Source: Sphingomonas sp. RIT328 (GTDB taxonomy: Bacteria; Pseudomonadota; Alphaproteobacteria; Sphingomonadales; Sphingomonadaceae). Taken from it: 64,000 nucleotides of DNA. Positions 18,317-30,976 of this stretch are shown here, in pieces (positions within the stretch are counted from its first letter, which is position 1; each line of letters begins with the position of its first letter). Both the position numbers and the translations under genes were made by a program. Location: NCBI RefSeq assembly GCF_000632225.1, contig NZ_JFYV01000002.1, positions 54,129 to 118,128 of the forward strand, read 5' to 3'. The notes below the pieces were generated by a model, which worked only from the letters and a program-made list of their open reading frames with translations, did no database searches and was not told the DNA's origin.

Positions 18317-19818
18317 GCCTGCGCCGCCCGCGGCAGAGCTGGGCCGGCCTCTGGAACATCTCGTTCGGATTTTTCGGTATCCAGGTCGGCTTCGCGTTGC
18401 AGAACGCCAATATGAGCCGGATCTTCCAGTCGCTCGGCACCAGTCTCGACGATCTGCCCGCGCTCTGGGTGGCGGCGCCGCTCACCGGTCTGCTGGTGCA
18501 GCCGGTGATCGGCCATCTCAGCGACCGGACATGGCTCGGTCGACTGGGGCGGCGGCGACCCTATTTCCTTGCCGGCGCAGTGCTGGCCGCGATCGCGCTG
18601 CTGTTGATGCCGGAGAGCCCCGGGCTGCTGATGGCGGCGCTGCTGCTGTGGCTGCTCGACGCGTCGCTCAACGTCTCGATGGAGCCGTTCCGTGCTTTCG
18701 TTGGCGACATGCTCGACAAGGATCAGCATGCCGCCGGCTATGCGGTGCAGACCGCCTTCATCGGCGCGGGCGCGGTGTTCGGCTCGATCTTCCCGTGGCT
18801 GCTCGAACAGGCGGGCGTGTCCAACGTGGTGAGCGGGGGCGGCATCCCCGACACGGTGCGCTACGCCTTCTGGTTCGGCGGCGCGGCCCTGTTCCTCGCC
18901 GTGCTGTGGACGGTGCTGACGACGCGCGAGTACAGCCCGGCGGAGATGGCGCGCTTCGACGGCGACGCCGTCGATGCCGAGGATCAGGCGCGGGTGACGC
19001 AGGCGCTCGCCCGCCGGCCGCTCGGCGGCAGCCTCGCCTGGATCGCGGCGGGAGCGCTGGTGATCGCCGGGGTCGCGCTGCTCGGGCTGGAGAAGGAGCT
19101 TTACCTGCTCGGCGCGCTGCTCGTCGCCTACGGCGTCGCCAGCATCGTCGCGATCCGGCGCGCGCGGGGCGGGCAGGCGGCGGACATGCTCGGCCATATC
19201 GTCGGCGATTTCGGCGGTATGCCGGTGCTGATGAAGCGGCTTGCGGTGGCGCAATTCTTCAGCTGGTCGGCGCTGTTCATCATGTGGATCAACACCACGC
19301 CGATCGTCGCGGGTGCCTTCTATGGCGCGCCCGATGCGCGCAGCCCGCTCTACCAGGCGGCGGCCAATTGGGTCGACGTGCTGTTCGCGACCTATAACGG
19401 CATCGCCGCGGTGGCGGCGCTGACGCTGCTGCCCTTGCTCGCGCGCTGGATGGGGCAGGCGCGCACGCATATCGTCGGGCTGCTATGCGGCGCGGCGGGC
19501 TTTGCGAGCTTCTTCGTGGTGCGCGATCCGCACTGGCTGCTGGCGAGCGAGATCGGCATCGGCATCGCCTGGGCGTCGATTCTCGCCATGCCCTATGCGA
19601 TCCTCGCCTCCAGCCTGCCGCAGCGCAAGCTCGGCATCTATATGGGGCTGTTCAACGTCTTCGTCGTCGTGCCGCAATTGCTGGTGGCGACGGTGATGGG
19701 GTCGATCACCAAGCATCTCTTCCCGCACGCCCCGATCTGGACGCTGGCCTTCGCGGCGGCGGCGCTGCTGATCGCCGCGGTGGCGATGACGCGGGTGGAA
19801 CGCGCCCGCGTCGCCTGA
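18313..19818 (+). CDS. MFS sugar transporter (MalY/SLC45-like)
   Basis: This 501-aa, roughly 12-segment major facilitator has the motif-A-like loop DRTWLGRLGRRRPY between TM2 and TM3 and the N-terminal SFGFFGIQVGFALQNANMSRIFQ characteristic of SLC45-type disaccharide/H+ symporters. Caulobacter imports maltose across the inner membrane with MalY, a transporter of this kind, rather than an ABC system; I infer the same role here. The GTG start at 18313 overlaps the GH97 stop (GTGA). It is the last gene of the amylase operon and is followed by a perfect hairpin. Confidence 0.92.
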   Translation: MSLRRPRQSWAGLWNISFGFFGIQVGFALQNANMSRIFQSLGTSLDDLPALWVAAPLTGLLVQPVIGHLSDRTWLGRLGRRRPYFLAGAVLAAIALLLMPESPGLLMAALLLWLLDASLNVSMEPFRAFVGDMLDKDQHAAGYAVQTAFIGAGAVFGSIFPWLLEQAGVSNVVSGGGIPDTVRYAFWFGGAALFLAVLWTVLTTREYSPAEMARFDGDAVDAEDQARVTQALARRPLGGSLAWIAAGALVIAGVALLGLEKELYLLGALLVAYGVASIVAIRRARGGQAADMLGHIVGDFGGMPVLMKRLAVAQFFSWSALFIMWINTTPIVAGAFYGAPDARSPLYQAAANWVDVLFATYNGIAAVAALTLLPLLARWMGQARTHIVGLLCGAAGFASFFVVRDPHWLLASEIGIGIAWASILAMPYAILASSLPQRKLGIYMGLFNVFVVVPQLLVATVMGSITKHLFPHAPIWTLAFAAAALLIAAVAMTRVERARVA

Positions 19819-19824
19819 CGATGG

Positions 19825-19853
19825 GGATGCGCCGGGGGTGGCCCGGCGCATCC
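19825..19853. terminator. bidirectional hairpin between convergent transport genes
   Basis: This is a perfect 12-bp stem (19825-19836 with 19842-19853) around the loop GGTGG, in the 42-bp gap between the MFS stop and the stop of the opposing TonB receptor. There is no T-run on either side. It can serve both transcripts as a bidirectional terminator or 3'-end stabiliser. Confidence 0.75.
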
Positions 19854-19860
19854 GGTCGCA

Positions 19861-22680
19861 TCAGAAGGTGATCCGCGCCACCCCGGCGATCTGCCGATCG
19901 CTCATGATCGCATCCCGCGGACGGGTGGTGATGCCGTAATAGGTCCGCCGCACCGTGTTGGTGAGGTTGGTGCCGTTGAGCGTCAGCGACATATGCGGCG
20001 TGACGTTGACGGTGATCGACGCATCGAGCTGCCCCGACGGCCGCTGGAAGATCGGCAGGTTGCCGGTGCCATTGGCCGAGGTCGTCACCAGATATTTGCT
20101 GCGCCAGTTATACGCGGCACGGGCCGAGATCAGGCCGTGTTCGTAGATGCCGATCAGATTGTAGTTATACTTCGACAGGCCCTCCAGCGACAGCTGCGTC
20201 ACCGGGCCCTGACTGGCCGGGCTCGGCGCCTGGGAATCGACATAGGTCGCATTGGCCTGGATGCCGAGGCCGCTCAGCGCCCCCGGCAGGAAGTCGAAGA
20301 ACTGCTGATAGGCGATTTCCGCGCCCTTGACCTTCGCCTTGCTGGCATTGTCGTAGGTGGTGACGTCATAGACCGCGGTCACGCCATCGGTGAACGTCAC
20401 CGTACGCGGCGTGATCACCGTCTGGATGTAGTTGGAGATGTTCTTGTAGAAGCCGGCGACCGACAGCGATCCGGTGCGCGCGAAATACCATTCGATCGAG
20501 GCATCGAGATTGCTCGACTTCATCGGCTTCAGATAGGGATTGCCGGTCGAGGTGGTGTGCTGCTGATCGATCTGCGCGGTACCCGGCTCGGTGATGGTCA
20601 GCGTCGGGTTGAGCTGGTTGAAGTCGGGGCGCGAGATGTTCTTCGAGGCGGCGAGCCGCAGCTGCAACCGCTCGGTGAGATGCGCACGCAGATTGAGGCT
20701 CGGCAGCACCGACGTGTAATCGTTCGACTGGCTGACCGGCGTGAAGGTCGGCGCCGCGGTCGACTGGGTGCCGTCGGGCGCGGTGATCAGGTCGATCTGC
20801 TGGTAATTGCCGGCGACCGCCACCTTGGTGCGGACGACGCGCACGCCGACATTGCCGTCGATCGGCACCGGCAGCGTATCCGCCTTGAAGAAGGCGGCGA
20901 CATAGCCCGTATAGGTCTTCTGCGTCTCGCTGTTGGTGCCGCTCGGCAGATAGGGCGGCGTCGTCGTCACGCCGAGCGTGGCGCGCGTCGCGTCATAGTC
21001 GAGCACGGTCGGCAGTGCGAAGGCCTGGATATCCCCGAACAGATTAGCGCTGCCGCGGAAGAAGTCGCCGAGGTCGACGTAGCGCAGATTGCCCGCCGGG
21101 CCGGTCAGGCCGGTATAGCGATAGCCGGTGTCGTTGGTCCGGTTGGCGCGATCGGCATAGCGGATGCCCGCCTTGACCGAGCGGAGGAAGCCGCCGTCGA
21201 AGCGATATTCGCCGTCGAGCCGCCCAACCGTGTCGGTGCCCTTCGAATTGTTGAGGTCGTCGAGGTAGAAGCCGTAATTGTAGGTCGCCGGATTGGCGAG
21301 GCCGGCGGCCGAGGTGATCTGGAACGACGGAATGGCGCCACTGATATCCTGCGTCAGCGTCGTCGCGGTGCCGCTCAGCCCGACGATCGAGTTGAGGTTG
21401 TTGGTCTTCGAATCGACATATTGGAAATCGCCGGTGATCGTCAGCCGGTCGGTCGGCTTCCACTTGCCGTTGAGCGAATAGTCGGTGGTGACGGAGTGGC
21501 GCGCGCCGATCGACGTGTTGTTGCCGATCGGCACGTCGACGAAGGTGCCGCTCTGGAAATCGCCGTTCGGCGCGTAGGTGAAGGGCGCGCCGGCGAGCGG
21601 CGTGATCGCGACGCCGCTGGTGTAGGCGAAGTAGCTGTAGCCGTAGCTGCGCAGCTTGTAGTCGTTGCGGAAATATTCGCCGGTGAATTCGAGCGTGTCG
21701 GTCGGCCGCCATTGCAGCGACACGTCGATGCCGAAGCGGCGGCGGTCGCCCGGCACCTCACCGATGCCGGTGCCGTGCGGCAGCGTCGTGGTCTGCCCGG
21801 TCCGGCCGAGCGTCGCCAGCGTCGCGGCGTCGCCCGCATTGGTCGGGTCGAGCGTGTAGAAGGGCTCGGTCGAGATCGTGTCCTGACGGAAGGCGGTCTT
21901 CTGGTAGGAGGCGCTGGCGAGGATGCCGATCTCGCCGATGCCGGTCTGCCAGCGATCGCTGAGCAGCAGCGACGCTGCCGGCTGGCTGCGACGTGCCAGA
22001 TCATAATAGGTGTTGGTCACCGAGGCCGACGCCTTGGCGCCATCGAAGTCGAACGGCTTGCGGGTCCGGAAATTGATCGTGCCGCTGAGCTGGTCCTCGA
22101 TCAGATCCGCCGACGGGTTCTTGTAGACGTCGATACCGGCGAGCAGTTCGGAGGGCACATCCTCCAGGCTGAGCGAGTTGCTCGAGCCGCTGGCGGTGAA
22201 GATGTCGCGGCCGTTGAGCTCGGTACGGACCTGGGTGAGGCCGCGGATCGCGACCGTGCTGCCCTCGCCGAAGGCGCGCTGGATCTGGATGCCGGAGATG
22301 CGCTGCAACGCCTCGGCGATGTTCCGGTCCGGCAGCTTGCCGATATCCTCGGCGACGATCGAATCGACGATTTGCGTGGCGTTGCGCTTGATGTTCTGCG
22401 CCGACTGGAGGCTGGCGCGGACGCCGGTGACGACGATGTCGTCGGCTGCGGACGGCGTGCCGGGCGCGGTGTCGACCGCCTGTCCCTGATCGCCGCTCGG
22501 CGCGGTGGCGCCGCTGGTCTCCTGCGCCTGCACGGCCTGCGCGGCCTGCGCCGGCGGGCTCGCCTCGGGCGCGGTCTGCGCCTGCGCGGTGGTGCTCGCC
22601 AGCGTCATCGCCAGCAGCGACACGGTCGCATGAAAGCCGCCCATCCGGGGGAGGCGGTTGGGGACAATCGAACCAATCAT
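19861..22680 (-). CDS. TonB-dependent receptor, second of the locus
   Basis: This 939-aa receptor is in the same class as the one at 7084 (DIVVTGVRASLQSAQNIKRNATQIVDSIVAEDIGKLPD, plug segments AIRGLTQVRTELNGRD and SGTINFRTRKPF), with a signal peptide ending TTAQAQ and a C-terminus IAGVARITF. The start at 22680 has the ribosome-binding site GGAGAGAG; the open frame extends 17 codons further without support. It converges on the maltodextrin operon but lacks an ATACGTAT site, so it may take up a related glucan under different control. A near-palindrome ATGTC-A-GACAT lies 119 bp upstream of its start. Confidence 0.92.
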   Translation of the reverse strand: MIGSIVPNRLPRMGGFHATVSLLAMTLASTTAQAQTAPEASPPAQAAQAVQAQETSGATAPSGDQGQAVDTAPGTPSAADDIVVTGVRASLQSAQNIKRNATQIVDSIVAEDIGKLPDRNIAEALQRISGIQIQRAFGEGSTVAIRGLTQVRTELNGRDIFTASGSSNSLSLEDVPSELLAGIDVYKNPSADLIEDQLSGTINFRTRKPFDFDGAKASASVTNTYYDLARRSQPAASLLLSDRWQTGIGEIGILASASYQKTAFRQDTISTEPFYTLDPTNAGDAATLATLGRTGQTTTLPHGTGIGEVPGDRRRFGIDVSLQWRPTDTLEFTGEYFRNDYKLRSYGYSYFAYTSGVAITPLAGAPFTYAPNGDFQSGTFVDVPIGNNTSIGARHSVTTDYSLNGKWKPTDRLTITGDFQYVDSKTNNLNSIVGLSGTATTLTQDISGAIPSFQITSAAGLANPATYNYGFYLDDLNNSKGTDTVGRLDGEYRFDGGFLRSVKAGIRYADRANRTNDTGYRYTGLTGPAGNLRYVDLGDFFRGSANLFGDIQAFALPTVLDYDATRATLGVTTTPPYLPSGTNSETQKTYTGYVAAFFKADTLPVPIDGNVGVRVVRTKVAVAGNYQQIDLITAPDGTQSTAAPTFTPVSQSNDYTSVLPSLNLRAHLTERLQLRLAASKNISRPDFNQLNPTLTITEPGTAQIDQQHTTSTGNPYLKPMKSSNLDASIEWYFARTGSLSVAGFYKNISNYIQTVITPRTVTFTDGVTAVYDVTTYDNASKAKVKGAEIAYQQFFDFLPGALSGLGIQANATYVDSQAPSPASQGPVTQLSLEGLSKYNYNLIGIYEHGLISARAAYNWRSKYLVTTSANGTGNLPIFQRPSGQLDASITVNVTPHMSLTLNGTNLTNTVRRTYYGITTRPRDAIMSDRQIAGVARITF

Positions 22681-23081
22681 CAGTCTCTCTCCAGCCGAAC
22701 CGGCTGCACTGTTACGCGTGCAGCCGACCAAGGGCGTCCGGCTCGGCGCGCCGTGATCGTCCCGGTCGGCCGCCTACTCCCGGAAGACGCCGATGCATAT
22801 GTCAGACATGCAATCACCAGCGAATTTCTGGGTGCACTGGTAAAAATGTCGCAAAGCGTCCCGATCGGCCTGATCCACGTAGGGGCGCAGGGGCTGAGAG
22901 CGGTCGTGCGATCGATCCTCCAGCGGCACCCGCGCGCGAACACGACGGAGGATGGCTTCAGATCGCGCCAAGCGGGCGCGAGGGGCGGGCTTATGCGCGA
23001 CAAATCCACCGGCGACCGATTGCACGATCGCACACAACATCGCCTCTCGGGGGAGGGATAGTCGCTAATCTGGAAGGGGGG
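22681..23081. other. intergenic region upstream of the second TonB receptor
   Basis: This 400-bp stretch holds the leader and promoter region of the receptor gene. The near-palindrome ATGTCAGACAT (22799-22809), flanked by TGCAT and GCA, is the only clear symmetry and could be an operator. No convincing ORF is present: the short frames are rich in rare combinations and lack ribosome-binding sites. Confidence 0.5.
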
Positions 23082-23157
<76 letters not shown>

Positions 23158-23273
23158 ACATGACCTGGCCTGTTTTGGCGCTTTGGAGAGGCGCCGGCCC
23201 CGTCGGGAGGCGGCCAATTAGCAGTCGTGCCGCAGGATGCAAACCCTTTTTCGCAGCCGCAGCGATTTTTCTC

Positions 23274-24383
23274 TCAGCGGCGCGACACGCGGCGATTGGT
23301 GCGGTCGATCGACATCAGGATGCCTAGGCACAGCAGCACCGTCATCTGCGCCGAACTGCCGAAGCTGACGAGGGGGAGGGGGATGCCGACCACCGGCGCT
23401 AGGCCCATGACCATCGCCAGATTGATCGCGACGTAGAAGAAGATCGTCGTCGCCAGCCCCGCCGCGGTCAGCCGGGCGAAGCGCGTCGTCGCCTGCTGGC
23501 CAACGTTGACGCCCCAGCGCACCACCAGGATGAAGGCGAGGATCAGCAGGCAGCCGCCGACCAGCCCCCATTCCTCCGCCATCGTCGCGAAGACGAAGTC
23601 GGTATGGCCCTCGGGCAGATAGTCGAGGTGGCTCTGCGTCCCGTTGAGGAAGCCCTTGCCCCACAGGCCGCCGGAGCCGATCGCGATCTTCGACTGGCTG
23701 ATATGATAGCCGGTGCGCAGCGGATCGCTTTCGGGATCGAGGAAGATCAGCACGCGGTTGCGCTGATAGTCGTGCAGCACGTAGTTGAAGGCGATCGGCG
23801 CGGCGACGGCGAGCGCGAGCGCGCCGCCGATGAACAGCCGCATCGGCACGCCGGCAAGGAACATTACGACGACGCCGCCGCCGCAGACCATCAACGCGGT
23901 GCCGAGATCGGGCTGTTTGGCGATCAGCGCCGCGGGTATGCCGATCAGCAGCGCCGCCGGCCAGATCGCGCCGAACCGCCGCGTCTCGTTGGGCGGCAGC
24001 ATGTCGTAGAAGCGCGCGCAGGCGAGCACGATCACCGGCTTCATGAATTCGGACGGTTGCAGCTTGATGCCGACATCGAGCCAGCGCTGGCTGCCGCCGC
24101 GGACCGCACCGACCAGCTCGACCAGCACCAGCGCGATGACGATCACCACATAGGCGGGCAGCGCCGCGCTCTTCCACACCCGCTCGGGAACGTAGGAGAT
24201 GGCGAGCGCCGCACCGAGCAGCACGAAGAAGCGGATGCCCTGCGACAGCGCCCAGGGCTGGAGCGAGCCGCCGGCGGCGGAATAGAGGACGATCTGGCCG
24301 AAGGCACCGATCGCGACGACCAATGCGATGATCCGCCACGGCTGGCGGGCGATCGGGTCGGGGACGATGCGGCTGCGGGTCAT
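23274..24383 (-). CDS. rodA: rod-shape determining protein RodA (peptidoglycan glycosyltransferase)
   Basis: This 369-aa SEDS-family membrane protein has about ten hydrophobic segments. In the family RodA polymerises lipid II into glycan strands within the elongasome, together with PBP2. Signature segments include GGSQRWLDVGIKLQPSEFMKP, KQPDLGTA, YQRNRVLIFLDPESDPLRTGYHISQSKIAIGSGGL (with conserved Asp) and the C-terminal GIPLPLVSFGSSA. The ATG overlaps the mrdA stop (ATGA). It is the last gene of mreB-mreC-mreD-mrdA-rodA. Confidence 0.97.
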   Translation of the reverse strand: MTRSRIVPDPIARQPWRIIALVVAIGAFGQIVLYSAAGGSLQPWALSQGIRFFVLLGAALAISYVPERVWKSAALPAYVVIVIALVLVELVGAVRGGSQRWLDVGIKLQPSEFMKPVIVLACARFYDMLPPNETRRFGAIWPAALLIGIPAALIAKQPDLGTALMVCGGGVVVMFLAGVPMRLFIGGALALAVAAPIAFNYVLHDYQRNRVLIFLDPESDPLRTGYHISQSKIAIGSGGLWGKGFLNGTQSHLDYLPEGHTDFVFATMAEEWGLVGGCLLILAFILVVRWGVNVGQQATTRFARLTAAGLATTIFFYVAINLAMVMGLAPVVGIPLPLVSFGSSAQMTVLLCLGILMSIDRTNRRVSRR

Positions 24384-26488
24384 GGCTGGGTCCGTCCGCT
24401 CGGATCGCTGGCGTCGGCGGGTTCGGCGTCGCCGGTCACGGCGACTGGTGCCATCGCCGCCTGGGTCTGGTTGGCGAGGTCGGTCGCCGCCTCGACCGCG
24501 TCCGAATCGCTCGGCACGGTTGCGTCGGTCTTGGTCGCATTGGCGGCGGGCGGCGGCGATTGCGCGGCGCGATAGGCGGCGGCCTGCGCCGCCATCCGCG
24601 TGCCGATGTCGCCGCCCCAGGTCGGCTCGACATCGGCGAGCGCCTTCATCGCGCGGTCGCGGTCGAACTGATAGGTCATGATGTCACGCGCGATCATCGG
24701 CGTATCGAGATTGCGGACGGTGTGACCATTGTGTTCGAGCACCACCGCGATCGCATATTGCGGATTGTCGTGCGGGGCGAAGCCGACGAACAGCGCGTGG
24801 TCGCGCATCTTGAACGGCAATTGGCCGTTCTTGATGACGCCGGTGCTGCGCCGTTCCGCCATGGTGATGCGGCGCACCTGCGCGGTGCCGGTCTTGCCGG
24901 CGATCGCCACCCCGGGGACGAGCAGCCGCGCCGCCGCGCCGGTGCCGCCCTGGTTGATCACACCGTACATCGCGTCACGGACGATCGCGAGATGTTCGGA
25001 CGGGACCGGCAGCGCCGGGGCGTCGAGATGGACGTGACTGGCGAGCAGGCTCGGCTGCAACGCCCGCCCGGACGCGATCCGCGCCGCCATCACGGCGAGC
25101 TGCAACGGATTGGCGAGCACATAGCCCTGGCCGATCGAGGCGTTGAGGCCATCGGCGACGGTCCAGGGATGTTTGTACTTGCGCAGCTTCCATTCCGAAT
25201 CGGGCACGGTGCCGTAGCGCTGCGTCGCCAGCGGCAGGTCGAACTTCTGGCCGAGCCCGACCATCCGCGCCACCGGCGCGATCTTGTCATAGCCCTGGCG
25301 GCGGATCATCTCGTAGAAATAGATGTCGCAGCTCTGCTCGATCGCACCCTTGAGATCGAGCGGGCCGTGGCCGCCCTTCTTGTGGCAGTGGAAGATGCCG
25401 GTGCCGACGCGCAGCGCGCCCGAGCAGACGATCCGGTCGTGCGCGCCCACCCCGGCGGCAAGCAGCGCCAGGCCGTTCATCGGCTTGACCGTCGATCCCG
25501 GCGGATAGAGGCCCTGCGTCACCTTGTTCATCAGCGGCACGTGGTCGTCGTCGGACAGCATCTTCCATTCGAGATGGCTGATCCCGTCCGAAAAGCTGTT
25601 GGGGTCGTAGGCGGGCATCGACACCATCGCGAGCATCTCGCCCGTCCGGCAGTCGAGCACCACCGCCGACCCCGAATTGGTGCCGAGCCGGCGCGCCGCA
25701 TATTCCTGCAGACCGGCATCGATCGTCAGCCGCTGCGTCTTGCCCGGCACGTCGGCACGGGTCGGCAGCTCGGCGACGACCTTGCCGCGCGCGGTCACCT
25801 CGACGCGCTTGGCCCCGGCGACGCCGCGCAGCAGCGGTTCGAGCTGCTTTTCCAGCCCGTCCTTGCCGAGCTTGAAGCCCGGCGTGACGAGCAGCGGGTC
25901 ATGCGTCTTCTTGAACTGTTCGGCATTGGCCGCGCCGACATAGCCGGTGAGGTGGGCGACCGCGGCACCCGCCGGATAGGCGCGCGCGAAGCCGCGCGTC
26001 GGCGCGACGCCGGGCAATTCGGGCTGGCGCAGGCTGATCGCGGCGAACCGGTCCCAGCTGATGTTCTCGGCGACCTGCACCGGCTGGAAACCGGCGGCGC
26101 CGTCGAGGTCGATCCGGATCCGCTCGACGTCGTCGGGGGTGAGATCGAGCAGCCGGGCGAGCAGCGCCAGCACGCGGTCGCGTCCGGCGTCGCCGCCCTC
26201 GAGCCGGTCGGGGATGATGTCGATGCGGAAATCGGTGCGGTTGTTGGCGATCGGCGCGCCGTGGCGATCGACGATCCAGCCGCGGCGCGGCGGGATCATC
26301 GTCAGATTGACGCGATTGCTCTCGGCGAGAAGATTGTACTTCTCGTTCTGCGCGATCGCCAGCCAGCCCATCCGCCCGGCGAGCAGCAGCCCGACGCCGG
26401 CCTGCGCGGTGCCGAGCAACCAGGCGCGACGCGAGAAGCTGTAGGTCTGCATCGCCTCGGTGACCATCTTGGGCGAGCGGCGCATCAT
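24380..26488 (-). CDS. mrdA: penicillin-binding protein 2 (transpeptidase MrdA)
   Basis: This 702-aa class-B PBP is anchored by one N-terminal transmembrane segment (LLGTAQAGVGLLLAGRMGWLAI). A dimerisation/pedestal domain (RGWIVDRHGAPIANN) is followed by the transpeptidase domain with SxxK in PPGSTVKPM, SCD as the SxN-like motif, and KTG in AGKTGTAQV. It cross-links peptidoglycan during elongation with RodA. After the fold ends near residue 640 there is an alanine/proline/threonine-rich tail of about 60 residues with no motif. I chose ATG 26488 because it forms ATGA with the mreD stop; a second ATG follows directly. Confidence 0.95.
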   Translation of the reverse strand: MMRRSPKMVTEAMQTYSFSRRAWLLGTAQAGVGLLLAGRMGWLAIAQNEKYNLLAESNRVNLTMIPPRRGWIVDRHGAPIANNRTDFRIDIIPDRLEGGDAGRDRVLALLARLLDLTPDDVERIRIDLDGAAGFQPVQVAENISWDRFAAISLRQPELPGVAPTRGFARAYPAGAAVAHLTGYVGAANAEQFKKTHDPLLVTPGFKLGKDGLEKQLEPLLRGVAGAKRVEVTARGKVVAELPTRADVPGKTQRLTIDAGLQEYAARRLGTNSGSAVVLDCRTGEMLAMVSMPAYDPNSFSDGISHLEWKMLSDDDHVPLMNKVTQGLYPPGSTVKPMNGLALLAAGVGAHDRIVCSGALRVGTGIFHCHKKGGHGPLDLKGAIEQSCDIYFYEMIRRQGYDKIAPVARMVGLGQKFDLPLATQRYGTVPDSEWKLRKYKHPWTVADGLNASIGQGYVLANPLQLAVMAARIASGRALQPSLLASHVHLDAPALPVPSEHLAIVRDAMYGVINQGGTGAAARLLVPGVAIAGKTGTAQVRRITMAERRSTGVIKNGQLPFKMRDHALFVGFAPHDNPQYAIAVVLEHNGHTVRNLDTPMIARDIMTYQFDRDRAMKALADVEPTWGGDIGTRMAAQAAAYRAAQSPPPAANATKTDATVPSDSDAVEAATDLANQTQAAMAPVAVTGDAEPADASDPSGRTQP

Positions 26489-27009
26489 GCCGCATCTCCG
26501 CGGCGGCGGTCGATCCAGGCGACGGCGCGGACGGCGAGGGGGAAAAGCATTACCGTAATCACGATCTGCGCCAATAGCACGGGATCGACGTGCGCGCCGA
26601 GAGGCAGTGCGATCCAGCGGCCGACGGTCAGGCAAAAGGCGATGGCGCCGGTGGCGATCAGCCAGTCCTGCCAGAAATCGCGGAACACCAGACGCTGTTC
26701 GATCAGGTCGATGGCGATAAAGCACAAGGACCAGAGCAGCACCGACGAGCCGAGCGGCTGGCCGCTGACCAGATCGTCGAACAGCCCGAGCGGCGCCGCC
26801 GCCCATGGCCGCAGCGCGAACCGGGCGAGCAGCCGCCAGGTGAGCAGCAGCAGCAGCCCGAGCGGCGGCATCAGCGCGAGGCTGGCGACGACGGGCAGGA
26901 TCGCGGTGACGGCCGAGGCGGCGATGACGCTGATCCATGGCAGCGCGCGCGCCCGGCCAGGCGGCAGCGGCAGTTCGAACGGCCGATAGTCGATCGTGTT
27001 GCGGGACAT
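26485..27009 (-). CDS. mreD: rod-shape determining protein MreD
   Basis: This small integral membrane protein has 174 aa and about five hydrophobic segments (for example ISVIAASAVTAILPVVASLALMP and ALCFIAIDLIEQRLVF-like regions). It has the expected size and place of MreD between MreC and PBP2. It is thought to help assemble the elongasome in the inner membrane. Sequence conservation of MreD is low, so context carries much of the call. The stop overlaps mrdA. Confidence 0.88.
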   Translation of the reverse strand: MSRNTIDYRPFELPLPPGRARALPWISVIAASAVTAILPVVASLALMPPLGLLLLLTWRLLARFALRPWAAAPLGLFDDLVSGQPLGSSVLLWSLCFIAIDLIEQRLVFRDFWQDWLIATGAIAFCLTVGRWIALPLGAHVDPVLLAQIVITVMLFPLAVRAVAWIDRRRGDAA

Positions 27010-27029
27010 GGCGACGCTTCGCTGTTCGC

Positions 27030-27932
27030 TTAGCGCGCTGGCGCAGCGGGACTGACCGCCGGCCCGGCACGGGGCGGCAGCGGCGGCGGCATCGGCATGA
27101 ACGGCCGTTCGACGATGACGAAATCGACCGCGTCGGGCGGCGCATAGGGGGTGGCGACGACGCTGTCCGACCCCGCGCGCTCGACCCGCGCTACGGGCAC
27201 GCCGGGTGCGTAGAGACCGCCGATCCCCGAGCTGACGAACATGTCGCCGGGCGCGAAGCGGACGTTGGCCGCGCCGACCGAGCGGATGTCGACCCGGCCG
27301 TCGCCGCGCCCCGCCGCGATCGCGGGCAGGCCGTCGCGCGTCCGCCGCACCGGCACGAGGCTTTCGGGATCGGTGATCAGCAGCACCCGCGCCGCGATCG
27401 GCCCGGATTCGAGCACCCGGCCGACCAGCCCCTCCGGTCCCAGCACCGGCATGCCCGGCGTCACGCCCTGGACGCGGCCGGCGTTGAGCAGGGCGAAGCG
27501 GCGGCCGCTCGACGCGGTCGAGGCGACCAGCCGGGCGGTGAGCACCGGCTCCGGCGTGCGGTCGCGCACCCGCAGCAGGCCGCGCAGCCGGCGATTGTCA
27601 TAGGCGATGACCCGCGCCTTGCTGAGCAAGGCGTCGTGGCGCTTCAGTTCGGCGCGCAATGCCGCATTCTCGCCATGGACGTTGATCCAGGTGCCGATCG
27701 CCTGCGGCACGGAGGCGATCGCATCCGTCCCGCTGTCGAGCAGGCTGGCGACGGGGGCGGTGACGCTCGCCACGGCCATCCGCGCGGTGCTGAACGCCGG
27801 CGGATTGAAGATCGAGGCGGCGAGCAAAGCGGCGCCGACCACCGCGCCCGCCACCGCGAGCACGTAGCCGAAGAACGCCGAATACTGCCGTCGCCGCGAG
27901 AAACCCGTGCGACGGTCGCGGGCAGGCGCCAT
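27030..27932 (-). CDS. mreC: rod-shape determining protein MreC
   Basis: This 300-aa protein has one N-terminal transmembrane segment (FGYVLAVAGAVVGAALLAASI), a short coiled coil (ENAALRAELKRHDALLSKARVIAYDNRRLRGLL) and the two-lobed beta domain (GRVQGVTPGMPVLGPEGLVGRV, LITDPESLVPV, GDMFVSSGIGGLYAPGVPV). MreC links MreB and PBP2 from the periplasmic side. The C-terminus is proline/alanine rich, as usual in alphaproteobacteria. There is a 41-bp gap to mreB and 20 bp to mreD. Confidence 0.95.
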   Translation of the reverse strand: MAPARDRRTGFSRRRQYSAFFGYVLAVAGAVVGAALLAASIFNPPAFSTARMAVASVTAPVASLLDSGTDAIASVPQAIGTWINVHGENAALRAELKRHDALLSKARVIAYDNRRLRGLLRVRDRTPEPVLTARLVASTASSGRRFALLNAGRVQGVTPGMPVLGPEGLVGRVLESGPIAARVLLITDPESLVPVRRTRDGLPAIAAGRGDGRVDIRSVGAANVRFAPGDMFVSSGIGGLYAPGVPVARVERAGSDSVVATPYAPPDAVDFVIVERPFMPMPPPLPPRAGPAVSPAAPAR

Positions 27933-27973
27933 GCGCCGAAATCCCCCCGTCTCGTGTGGAAACTAAGTCTGTA

Positions 27974-29020
<1,047 letters not shown>

Positions 29021-29155
29021 CTAGGTTCCGTATGCGGGACGCGTGTTCGAGACACAGGGTTTCATGAGACCCGCCGCCGACCGTGTGGTCACAGTGTTCA
29101 TCACGTTCAGCAGAAGGGCTCGCGGGAGGCCGTCGCTTGGTATAGAGGATGCGCG

Positions 29156-30976
<1,821 letters not shown>

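Noticed and set aside
19993..23061. 1022-codon plus-strand frame opposite the second TonB receptor
   Set aside because: Shadow of the receptor gene; runs into intergenic DNA and a region without a start signal.
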